This document shows positions 15,966 to 23,363 of a DNA stretch of 24,677 nucleotides, one piece after another. The notes under the pieces are model-generated. The model was not told the DNA's origin. It worked only from the letters and a program-made list of their open reading frames with translations, and ran no database searches. This DNA comes from CAZJNX01 sp964547415 (lineage in GTDB: Bacteria > Pseudomonadota > Alphaproteobacteria > Rhizobiales > Amorphaceae), in NCBI GenBank assembly GCA_964547415.1, contig CAZJNX010000045.1, forward strand, positions 1-24,677. The letters run 5' to 3'. Position 1 is the stretch's first letter. Every line of letters begins with the position of its first letter. The position numbers and the translations under genes were made by a program.

Positions 15966-16961
15966 GTGAAGCTCGCCAAGCTGTTCGCCTGTCTCGCCGT
16001 CGGGGCCGCGCTCGTCGCCGCCCAGCCCGCCAGCGCCGAGCGCACCCTGCGCCTGTCGCTCCAGGTCGCCTCGTCCCACGCCCTCGGCCAGAACATCCTC
16101 TACTTCAAGGACCTCGTGGAGGACGCCTCGAACGGCGAGATCACCGTGGAGGTCTACGACGCCGCCCAGCTCTTCAAGGGCAGCGAGATCCCCCAGGCCG
16201 TCTCGTCCGGCGCCATCGACATGGGCCTCGTCCTCGTCGACGAGTTCGCCGGCACCGTGCCGATCGCCTCCATCTTCTCCGTCGCCTTCATGTTCCCGAG
16301 CCAGGAGATCATGGCGAAGGCCGCCGCGCCCGACTCCGAGGTGCGCCAGATCATCGACGGCGAGATCCTGAAGACCGGCGCCCGCCCGCTGTGGTGGCAG
16401 GACTACGGTCCCGTCCAGCTCCTGTCGAACGGCGAGCCGCTGACCTCGCCCGACGACATGAAGGGCAAGAAGGTCCGCGCCCTCGGCAAGGCCTCCGGCC
16501 AGTTCGTGGAGGCCGTCGGCGGCATCCCGGTGAAGATCTCCGGCTCGGAGCAGTTCCTCGCCTACCAGCGCGGCACCGTCGACATCGGCATGACCGGCAC
16601 CACCGCCATCGAGACGCGCAAGCTGTTCGAGGTGATGGACACCGTCACGATGACGAACCACGCCCACGCCGAGTTCCTGATCGTGATCTCCGAGCGCGTC
16701 TGGCAGTCCCTGTCGGACGAGGAGCGCAAGATCCTGTCCGACGCCGCCTGGAAGGCGGAGCAGAAGCTGCGCGCGGAGACGGTCGCCAACAACGAATCGT
16801 CCGAGAAGTTCATCGCCGAGCAGGGCATGAACGTCGTCCACCTGACGCCCGAGCAGCTCGCCGCCTGGCAGGAGGCGGCCGCGCCCGCGGTGGACCTGTT
16901 CATCGAATCGGCCGGACCCGAGGGCGAGAAGCTGGTCGAGGCGATCCGCGCCCTCTACTGA
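15966..16961 (+). CDS. dctP: TRAP transporter substrate-binding protein DctP
   Basis: A 331-aa periplasmic binding protein. The N-terminal signal peptide is 'KLAKLFACLAVGAALVAA' with cleavage after 'QPASA', before 'ERTLRLSL'. Family features are 'QVASSHALGQNILYFKDLVE', 'GEITVEVYDAAQLFKGSE', 'SSGAIDMGL', and 'DDMKGKKVRALGKASGQFVE', where the arginine normally contacts a carboxylate. It would capture an organic acid or similar solute for the DctQM membrane part. I chose GTG 15966 because GGAGG stands 7 nt upstream and it gives a clean signal peptide; the ATG at 15948 overlaps that ribosome-binding site. The substrate cannot be told from sequence alone. Confidence 0.92.
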   Translation: MKLAKLFACLAVGAALVAAQPASAERTLRLSLQVASSHALGQNILYFKDLVEDASNGEITVEVYDAAQLFKGSEIPQAVSSGAIDMGLVLVDEFAGTVPIASIFSVAFMFPSQEIMAKAAAPDSEVRQIIDGEILKTGARPLWWQDYGPVQLLSNGEPLTSPDDMKGKKVRALGKASGQFVEAVGGIPVKISGSEQFLAYQRGTVDIGMTGTTAIETRKLFEVMDTVTMTNHAHAEFLIVISERVWQSLSDEERKILSDAAWKAEQKLRAETVANNESSEKFIAEQGMNVVHLTPEQLAAWQEAAAPAVDLFIESAGPEGEKLVEAIRALY

Positions 16962-16986
16962 CCCGCGCGGCGCGCGGACGGCCTCG

Positions 16987-17523
16987 ATGCTCCCTCGCAT
17001 GGGCTCGCTGATCGACCGGGCCGGGCTCCTCGCGGCCCGGCTCGGCATGGTCATGCTCGCGGTCATCGCCGGCCTCCTCTTCTTCGAGGTGGCCGCGCGC
17101 TACCTCTTCAACGCGCCGACCAAGTGGACGCAGGACGTCTCCATCACCCTGCAGATCTGGATGACGTTCCTCGCCATGGCGTTCGTCCTGAAGAACCGCG
17201 AGATGATCCGCATCACGGTCGTCACCGAACGGCTCGGGGCCCGCGCCAACCGGGTGCTCGACGGCTTGTCCCTCCTCGTGATCCTCGGCTTCTCGGCGCT
17301 CGCGATCCGGGAGACCTGGCGGATCGCGGCCGATTCCATCGCGCTCGGACGGCGGCAGCCCACCATGCTCGAGATGCCCAACTGGGTGAACGAGGTCGCC
17401 CTCGTGATCGGCTTCTCCCTCCTCGCCATCCAGGCCGCCGCCGAGCTGGTGCGCGTCGCGGCGGGCCGGACGGAGCCGCCCTCCCCCACCGCCGGCCACG
17501 GCGAGACGGCGGAGCGGCGATGA
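16987..17523 (+). CDS. dctQ: TRAP transporter small permease DctQ
   Basis: A 178-aa protein with four hydrophobic helices: 'LGMVMLAVIAGLLFFEVAAR', one around 'WMTFLAMAFVL', 'LDGLSLLVILGFSALAI' and 'VNEVALVIGFSLLAIQAAA'. 'EVAARYLFNAPTKWTQDVS' and the following 'KNREMIRITVV' match the DctQ family (RYxFxxPxxWxxE; xxHIxVD). It links DctP and DctM. It starts 25 bp after dctP and its stop overlaps the dctM start (ATGA), so the genes are coupled. ATG 16999 is an alternative start. Confidence 0.9.
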   Translation: MLPRMGSLIDRAGLLAARLGMVMLAVIAGLLFFEVAARYLFNAPTKWTQDVSITLQIWMTFLAMAFVLKNREMIRITVVTERLGARANRVLDGLSLLVILGFSALAIRETWRIAADSIALGRRQPTMLEMPNWVNEVALVIGFSLLAIQAAAELVRVAAGRTEPPSPTAGHGETAERR

Positions 17524-18791
17524 CCGTCGCCATCATTCTCCTCGCGCTGTTCGCGATCCTGCTCGCCGGGGTCCCGGTCGCCTTCGCGCTCGCCGGCCTC
17601 GGGGCGGCGCTCCTGTCGCTCAAGGGCATGCCGATGGTGATGGTGGGGCAGAACCTCACCGGCGCCCTCAACAACTTCGTCCTGCTCGCCGTCCCCCTGT
17701 TCCTGCTGATGTCCAACGTGCTCCTGAGGGGCGGCGCGGGGCGGGACCTGTTCGACGCCGTCCAGTCCTGGGTCGGCCACCTGCCGGGCGGGCTCGGGAT
17801 CGCGACGCTCCTGTCCTGCGGGATCTTCTCGGCGATCTCGGGGAGCTCGGTGGCGACGGCGGCGACCGTGGGGACCGTCGCCGTCCCGGAGATGGAGCGG
17901 CGCGGCTACCGGCGCGACTTCACCGTGGGCCTCCTCGCGGCGGGCGGCACCCTCGGCATCCTGATCCCGCCGTCGATCCCGCTCATTGTCTACGGGGTCA
18001 TCACCGAGGAGAGCATCGGCTCCCTGTTCCTTGCCGGGATCGGGCCGGGGATTCTCCTCATCGTCCTGTTCTCGGCCTGGGCGGTCGTCGCGGCGCGGAC
18101 GATGGAGGGCGGCGGACGGTCCGAACGGGTGGACGCGGCGACGCGCGCGCGGGCGAGCCTGCGCGCGTTGCCGACGGTGCTCCTCGCCGTCGTGATGCTG
18201 GGCGGGATCTACTCGGGCGCCTTCACGCCCACGGAGGCGGCGGCCGTCGGGGCCGTCTTCGCCGTCTTCATCACCGCGGTCGTCCTGCGCTCGCTGACCC
18301 TGTCCGACTTCTGGGACGTGCTGAGGGCGACGGTGGTGACGACCACGGTCCTCTTCCTCGTGGTCATCGGGGCCAAGATCTTCGGGCGGGCCATCACCAT
18401 CTGGCGGATCCCGGCGGAGGTGAGCCTGTTCGTGACCACCTACGTGGAGAGCGCGGGCGTCTTCCTCGGCCTCGTGACGGCGATCCTCCTCGTGGTGGGG
18501 CTCTTTCTGGAAGCCCTCGCCATGCTCCTCATCATGGTGCCGGTGCTGTTTCCCTCGGTGCTGGCGCTCGGGATCGACCCGATCTGGTTCGGCATCTTCT
18601 TCGTGATGCTGATCGAGGTGGCGCTCATCACCCCGCCCGTCGGGCTCAACCTGTTCGTCATCCAGGCGGTGGCGAAATGCAGCCTCGCGACGGTGGTGCG
18701 CGGCGTCCTGCCGTTCGTGCTGTTGATGCTGGTCGGCGTCGCCCTCATCGCGATCTTCCCCGAGATCGCGCTGTTCCTGCCGTTCCTGTAG
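17520..18791 (+). CDS. dctM: TRAP transporter large permease DctM
   Basis: A 423-aa integral membrane protein of the ion-transporter superfamily with about eleven or twelve helices. Diagnostic segments are 'FVLLAVPLFLLMSNVLLRGG', 'GIFSAISGSSVATAATVGTV', 'AGGTLGILIPPSIPLIVYGV', 'GAFTPTEAAAVGAVFAV' and 'EVALITPPVGLNLFVIQAV'. It carries out sodium- or proton-coupled uptake of the DctP ligand. Its start overlaps the dctQ stop by 4 bp. It ends shortly before a strong hairpin, consistent with the end of the operon. Confidence 0.95.
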   Translation: MTVAIILLALFAILLAGVPVAFALAGLGAALLSLKGMPMVMVGQNLTGALNNFVLLAVPLFLLMSNVLLRGGAGRDLFDAVQSWVGHLPGGLGIATLLSCGIFSAISGSSVATAATVGTVAVPEMERRGYRRDFTVGLLAAGGTLGILIPPSIPLIVYGVITEESIGSLFLAGIGPGILLIVLFSAWAVVAARTMEGGGRSERVDAATRARASLRALPTVLLAVVMLGGIYSGAFTPTEAAAVGAVFAVFITAVVLRSLTLSDFWDVLRATVVTTTVLFLVVIGAKIFGRAITIWRIPAEVSLFVTTYVESAGVFLGLVTAILLVVGLFLEALAMLLIMVPVLFPSVLALGIDPIWFGIFFVMLIEVALITPPVGLNLFVIQAVAKCSLATVVRGVLPFVLLMLVGVALIAIFPEIALFLPFL

Positions 18792-18808
18792 CGGCCGGCA
18801 GGGGGTCC

Positions 18809-18834
18809 GCGCCGGGAAAGGGCCGTCCCGGCGC
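18809..18834. terminator. Intrinsic-type terminator hairpin between dctM and the convergent EthD-like gene
   Basis: GCGCCGGGA (18809-18817) and TCCCGGCGC (18826-18834) form a perfect 9-bp stem with an 8-nt loop. It lies 17 nt after the dctM stop and 10 nt beyond the stop of the convergent gene, so it can serve both strands. No T-run follows. Confidence 0.62.
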
Positions 18835-18843
18835 GCGGCGCCC

Positions 18844-19160
18844 TCAGTCGATCACGGTGCCGGTGCACAAATTGGGGCGCGACGTCCGTGAAGTCGGGGA
18901 TGTCTTCCGCCACCTCGTCGGCGGTGGCGAGGGCCGACTTCAGCGTCTCCTCGTCCGGGGAGTTGAGGGTCGCCACCCGGAAGAAGGGGGGCGGCACGTC
19001 GATCGGCCGATCCGCGATCCCCCGGCTCGCCGAGAAGGCGGTCATGCCGGCGGCGCCCAGCTTCGCCTTCACGAGCGAAACGTGCGTCTCGACGTCGTCG
19101 TCGAAATCAAAGCGCGCCGCCTACTCCCCGGGAGTCCGTGACACGGGCGGTGATCGTCAT
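18844..19160 (-). pseudogene. EthD-domain protein with two apparent frameshifts
   Basis: From ATG 19160 (AGGAGG just upstream) the frame reads 'MTITARVTDSRGVGGAL' and stops. A second frame continues 'RFDFDDDVETHVSLVKAKLG', 'AAGMTAFSASRGIADRPID', 'VATLNSPDEETLKSALATA' and 'EDIPDFTDVAP'. A third ends 'NLCTGTVID' at TGA 18846-18844. Stitched together this gives about 105 residues that match small EthD-type ferredoxin-like dimeric proteins (F-D-x-x-HxxLV and IPxFTDVxP near the end). Breaks are in the GCGCGC run near 19115 (restored by one GC unit) and the C4 run near 18868 (restored by removing one C). Without those changes no full-length protein is possible. EthD relatives act in small-molecule catabolism; the function here is unknown. 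Confidence 0.6.
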
Positions 19161-19285
19161 CCCGATCCTCCTGCGCTTGCCGCCGTGCCGGTCGCCGCGG
19201 CGCGTGACCGGTTGTCGCATCACGATGGACGCGGGAGCACGGCCGCGCACCCGTTTTCGGCGCCGGGGCGGGCCGTGGAGCCGCC

Positions 19286-19305
19286 GGCGGAACGGCGCGT
19301 CCGCC
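19286..19305. terminator. Possible hairpin at the mfd 3' end
   Basis: GGCGGA (19286-19291) and TCCGCC (19300-19305) form a 6-bp stem with an 8-nt loop that touches the mfd TAG stop (19307-19305). Weak on its own and without a U-tract. Confidence 0.25.
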
Positions 19306-22300
19306 TAGGCCGCCTTCAGCTTTTCGCCGTCGGCGATCCGGGCGAGCGTGTTGACGATGGAGGCGGTGCCCTTCACCCGCTCCTCCGCGCCCTTCCAGTC
19401 GCGCGGGAGGACGAGCCTGTGGTCGGGCCGCATCTTGGCGAGCGCGCCCTGCCTGGCGATGTACTGGACGAGGCCCGCGGGCTCGGGGAAGGTGTTGTCG
19501 CGGAAGGTCAGCACGCAGCCCTTCGGCCCCGCCTCCACCTTCTCCACGTTCGCCCGCCGGCACAGCCCCTTGATGTAGACGACCTTGAGGAGCCCTTCCA
19601 CCTCGTCCGGCAGCGGCCCGAAGCGGTCGACGAGCTCGGCCGCGAAGGCGTCGATCTCCCGCGGGTCGGACAGGTCGCCGAGGCGGCGGTAGAGGCTCAT
19701 GCGCAGCTGCAGGTCGGGCACGTAGCCGTCCGGGATCATGACCGGAACGCCGATGGCGATGTGGGGCGACCACTCCTCGGCCGCCTCCCCGTCCGCCTCG
19801 CCGCCGGCCTTGAGGCTCGCCACCGCCTCCTCGAGCATCTGCTGGTAGAGCTCGTACCCCACCTCCTTGATGTGGCCGGACTGCTCCTCCCCGAGGAGGT
19901 TGCCCGCCCCGCGGATGTCGAGGTCGTGGCTTGCGAGCTGGAAGCCCGCGCCGAGGCTGTCGAGGCTCTGCAGCACCTTCAGGCGCCGCTCGGCGGTCGC
20001 CGTCAGCGTCTTGCCGGCGGGCACGGTGAGGAGGCAGTAGGCCCGCGTCTTCGCCCGGCCGACCCGCCCACGCAGCTGGTAGAGCTGGGCGAGGCCGAAC
20101 ATGTCCGCCCGGTGAACGATCAGCGTGTTCGCCGTCGGGATGTCGAGGCCCGATTCCACGATGGTCGTGGACAGGAGCACGTCGTAGCGCCCCTCGTAGA
20201 AGGCGTTCATCACGTCGTCGAGCTCGCCCGCGCTCATCTTGCCGTGGGCGACGGCGACCTTCACCTCCGGGACGTGCTCGTCGAGGAAGGCCTTCTGCTC
20301 GGCAAGGTCGGTGACGCGCGGGCACACGTAGAAGGACTGGCCGCCGCGGTAGCGCTCGCGCAGGAGCGCCTCGCGGATGGTGAGGGCGTCGAACGGGGTG
20401 AAGAAGGTGCGCACGGCGAGGCGGTCCACCGGGGGCGTCGCGATCAGCGACAGTTCGCGCACGCCGGTGAGGGCGAGTTGCAGGGTGCGCGGGATCGGCG
20501 TCGCCGAGAGGGTGAGGACGTGGACGTCGCTCTTGAGGTCCTTCAGCCGCTCCTTGTGCTTGACGCCGAAGTGCTGCTCCTCGTCCACGATCACGAGCCC
20601 GAGGTCGCGGAAGGCGACGCCCTTGCCGAGCAGCGCATGGGTCCCGATCACGATGTCGACCGAGCCGTCCGCGAGCCCCTTCTTGACCGCGTTCATCTCC
20701 CGGGTGCCGACGAGGCGGGAGGCCTGGGCGACGTTCACGGGAAGGCCCTGGAAGCGCTCGAGGAAGGTCTTGTGGTGCTGGCGGGCGAGCAGCGTCGTCG
20801 GCACCACGACGGCCACCTGCTTGCCGGTCATGGCCGTGACGAAGGCCGCCCGCAGCGCCACCTCGGTCTTGCCGAAGCCCACGTCTCCGCACACGAGGCG
20901 GTCCATGGGCCGGCCGCTCGCAAGGTCGTCGAGGGTCGCCTCGATGGCGGCGAGCTGGTCGTCCGTCTCGTCGTAGGGGAAGCGGGCGACGAACTCGTCG
21001 TAGATGCCGGACGGCGGATCGACGAGCGGGGCCTTCTTCATGGCGCGCGCGGCGGCGGTCTTGATGAGCGCGTCCGCCATGTCGCGGATCTTCTGCTTCA
21101 TCCGCGCCTTGCGCGCCTGCCAGGCGCCGCCGCCGAGCCGGTCGAGGGCGACCTCCGTGCCGTCCGAGCCGTAGCGGGTCAAAAGGTCGATGTTCTCGAC
21201 CGGCAGAAAAAGCTTGTCGTCGTTGTGGTAGGCGATCTCCACGCAGTCGTGGGGCGCGCCCGCCGCCTCGATGGTCTTGAGGCCCAGGAAGCGGCCGATC
21301 CCGTGGCTCGCGTGGACGACGAGGTCGCCCGCGTCGAGGCTCGCCGCCTCGGTGATGACGTCGGCCCCCGAGGCCTTGCGCCGGCGGGAGGAGACGAGCC
21401 GGTCGCCCAGGATGTCCTGCTCGGCGACGACGGCCATCTCCCCGGTCTCGAAGCCGGTCTCGAGCTCGAGGCAGGCGAGCGCCACCGGCCCCTTCTTCCA
21501 GCTCGCGACCTCCGGCCAGCTCTCCACCTTCTTCGTGGTCTCGAGGCCGTGGTCGCGGAAGACCTGGCCGAGCCGGTCGCGCGAGCCCTCGGACCAGGCC
21601 GCCACGATCACCTTCCGGCCCGAGCGGGACAGCGCCTTCAGGTGCTCCACCGCCGCGTCGAACACGTTGACCGTGCCCGAGGCGCGCTCGGCGGCGAAGG
21701 TGCGTCCGGTCTTGCCGCCCAAGGACAGGACGTGGCGCCCCCCCGCCTCGCGCTCCGGCACCTCGAAGGGGGAGAGGTCGATGGTCCTGTGGACGGAAAG
21801 CGCGGCCGCCCGCTCCGCCTCGTCGAGGTAGAGGGCATCGGGCGGCAGCGGCTTGTAGGGCGCGCCGCCGCTCGTCTTCGTGGGCTCCTCCATCGCCTCG
21901 CGGCGGGCGGCGTAATGGTCCTCCACCTCGCCGTAGCGCTTCGCCGAGGAGTCGGGCGCGAGGTGCTCCATGACGACGCGGGCGTCCGGCAGGAGATCGA
22001 AGACGGGGACGAGGGGCACGCCGAACAGGGGCAGCCAGTGCTCGAGGCCGGTGAAGCGCACGCCCTCCGAGACGGACTGGTAGAGGACATCGTCCCGTCC
22101 CGCGCCGCCGAACTGGCGCACGTACCCCTCGCGGAAGGAGCGGATCGCCTCCTTCGTGAGCACCACCTCGCTCATCGGCACGAGGTGCAGGTGCTTGAGC
22201 TGGCCCGTGGTGCGTTGCGTCGCCGGGTCGAAGGTGCGGATCGATTCCAGCGTGTCGCCGAAGAAGTCGAGCCGGACGGGGGCGGGGCTGCCGGGGGCGT

Positions 22301-22841
22301 AAAGGTCCACGATCCCGCCGCGCACGGCGTACTCGCCCGCCTCGCGCACCGTTGACGTCCTCAGGAAGGCGTTTTCCTCGAGCCAGCCGACGACCCCGTC
22401 CATCTCCACCTGCCCGCCGGGCTTCAGGCGCCGGGCGCGGGCGTCCACCCAGTCGAGGGCCGGCACGCGCTGGACCACCGCGTTCGCCGTCACGGTGAGG
22501 ACGAAGGGCGTCCCCGCCCCTTTCAGTTCGGCGAGACGGGCGAGCGCGGCCATGCGCCGCGCCTGGACGGGCGTCGACGGCGACGTCCGGTCGTAGGGCA
22601 TGCAGTCCCAGGCGGGCAGGCGCACCACCTCGAGGCCGGGGGCGAAGAAGGCGAGGCCCTCCACGACGAGGCGTTCCCGCTCCCCGTCCCGCGCCACGAA
22701 CACGATGGGCGGGCGTGCGGTGCCGTCCTTGCCGGGCATGGCGAGGGCGGCGAGGACGCGGGCTTCCAGCCCGTCGGGCACGCCCGAGACGAGGACGCGG
22801 TCGGGAAGGTCGGGTGTCTCGAGGAGCGAAAGCGTGGTCAT
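19305..22841 (-). CDS. mfd: Transcription-repair coupling factor Mfd
   Basis: A 1178-aa Mfd of typical length. The UvrB-like N-terminus shows 'VVRLPAWDCMPYDRTSPST' and 'YAVRGGIVDLYAPG'. The CarD-like RNA-polymerase-interacting domain near residue 510 reads 'LDAGDLVVHASHGIGRFLGL'. The RecG-like translocase has Walker A 'CGDVGFGKTEVALRAAF' near 650, 'VIVDEEQHFGVKHKERLK' near 750, 'LTLSATPIPRTLQLA' and 'LYQLRGRVGRAKTRAYCLL'. The C-terminal TRCF domain runs to the end. It displaces RNA polymerase stalled at lesions and recruits UvrA. I start at ATG 22841 ('MTTLSLLETPDLPDRVLV'); upstream in-frame residues are low-complexity. It lies 108 bp downstream of sdhE in the same direction. The reading frame is intact over 3.5 kb. 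Confidence 0.97.
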   Translation of the reverse strand: MTTLSLLETPDLPDRVLVSGVPDGLEARVLAALAMPGKDGTARPPIVFVARDGERERLVVEGLAFFAPGLEVVRLPAWDCMPYDRTSPSTPVQARRMAALARLAELKGAGTPFVLTVTANAVVQRVPALDWVDARARRLKPGGQVEMDGVVGWLEENAFLRTSTVREAGEYAVRGGIVDLYAPGSPAPVRLDFFGDTLESIRTFDPATQRTTGQLKHLHLVPMSEVVLTKEAIRSFREGYVRQFGGAGRDDVLYQSVSEGVRFTGLEHWLPLFGVPLVPVFDLLPDARVVMEHLAPDSSAKRYGEVEDHYAARREAMEEPTKTSGGAPYKPLPPDALYLDEAERAAALSVHRTIDLSPFEVPEREAGGRHVLSLGGKTGRTFAAERASGTVNVFDAAVEHLKALSRSGRKVIVAAWSEGSRDRLGQVFRDHGLETTKKVESWPEVASWKKGPVALACLELETGFETGEMAVVAEQDILGDRLVSSRRRKASGADVITEAASLDAGDLVVHASHGIGRFLGLKTIEAAGAPHDCVEIAYHNDDKLFLPVENIDLLTRYGSDGTEVALDRLGGGAWQARKARMKQKIRDMADALIKTAAARAMKKAPLVDPPSGIYDEFVARFPYDETDDQLAAIEATLDDLASGRPMDRLVCGDVGFGKTEVALRAAFVTAMTGKQVAVVVPTTLLARQHHKTFLERFQGLPVNVAQASRLVGTREMNAVKKGLADGSVDIVIGTHALLGKGVAFRDLGLVIVDEEQHFGVKHKERLKDLKSDVHVLTLSATPIPRTLQLALTGVRELSLIATPPVDRLAVRTFFTPFDALTIREALLRERYRGGQSFYVCPRVTDLAEQKAFLDEHVPEVKVAVAHGKMSAGELDDVMNAFYEGRYDVLLSTTIVESGLDIPTANTLIVHRADMFGLAQLYQLRGRVGRAKTRAYCLLTVPAGKTLTATAERRLKVLQSLDSLGAGFQLASHDLDIRGAGNLLGEEQSGHIKEVGYELYQQMLEEAVASLKAGGEADGEAAEEWSPHIAIGVPVMIPDGYVPDLQLRMSLYRRLGDLSDPREIDAFAAELVDRFGPLPDEVEGLLKVVYIKGLCRRANVEKVEAGPKGCVLTFRDNTFPEPAGLVQYIARQGALAKMRPDHRLVLPRDWKGAEERVKGTASIVNTLARIADGEKLKAA

Positions 22842-22949
22842 GGGCGTTCCGGCACGTCGCCGTTCATGGGGGGACCGCGGGCCGGCCCGCCCTCCGGTCC
22901 ATGGAGCCGCCGCGGACGGGGGCGCGGCGGCGGGCCGCACGGCGGCGGG

Positions 22950-23243
22950 TCAGGAAATCGCGGCGCCCGGCTCGTGGAAGGCGATCAGGCGCCGCACCAG
23001 CGCGTTGTCGTAATTGTCCGGCACCGGGCGGCGGCGCGTGATCCACTCGAAAAGGTCCGGGTCGGGCACCTGCATCAAGGCCTCGAAGGCGTCGAGGTCC
23101 TGCTCCGACAGGCGGCCGATCTCGGCGTCGGCGAAACGGCCCATCAGGAGGTCCAGCTCCCGGGTGCCGCGGTGCCAGGCGTGGAAAAGCAGGCGCCGCC
23201 GGCGCGGATCGAGATCTGCCGAGGAGCGTGTCGTTCCGGTCAT
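22950..23243 (-). CDS. sdhE: FAD assembly factor SdhE (succinate dehydrogenase assembly factor 2)
   Basis: A 97-aa protein with the SdhE/Sdh5/YgfY motif 'AWHRGTRELDLLMGRFAD', whose R25-G26-x-x-E29 is the conserved flavinylation surface. 'LDAFEALMQVPDPDLFEWI' follows, as usual for the five-helix fold. It promotes covalent FAD attachment to SdhA. It sits between mfd (same strand, downstream) and recG (divergent, 120 bp away), a layout common in alphaproteobacteria that supports all three calls. Confidence 0.94.
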   Translation of the reverse strand: MTGTTRSSADLDPRRRRLLFHAWHRGTRELDLLMGRFADAEIGRLSEQDLDAFEALMQVPDPDLFEWITRRRPVPDNYDNALVRRLIAFHEPGAAIS

Positions 23244-23363
23244 GGACTACAATCCGGCGCGAGGAAGAGGAAGCCGCCGCGGCGGCATGACCGCCCGGCC
23301 CGGGCGCGTGGGGTTTCAGATAGTGAAAGCGGCGACGCTTGGAAAGGCGAGGACCGGGACCCG

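Noticed and set aside
18888..22355. 1155-codon plus-strand open frame
   Set aside because: Antisense to mfd, which is unmistakable; composition is typical of a shadow frame.
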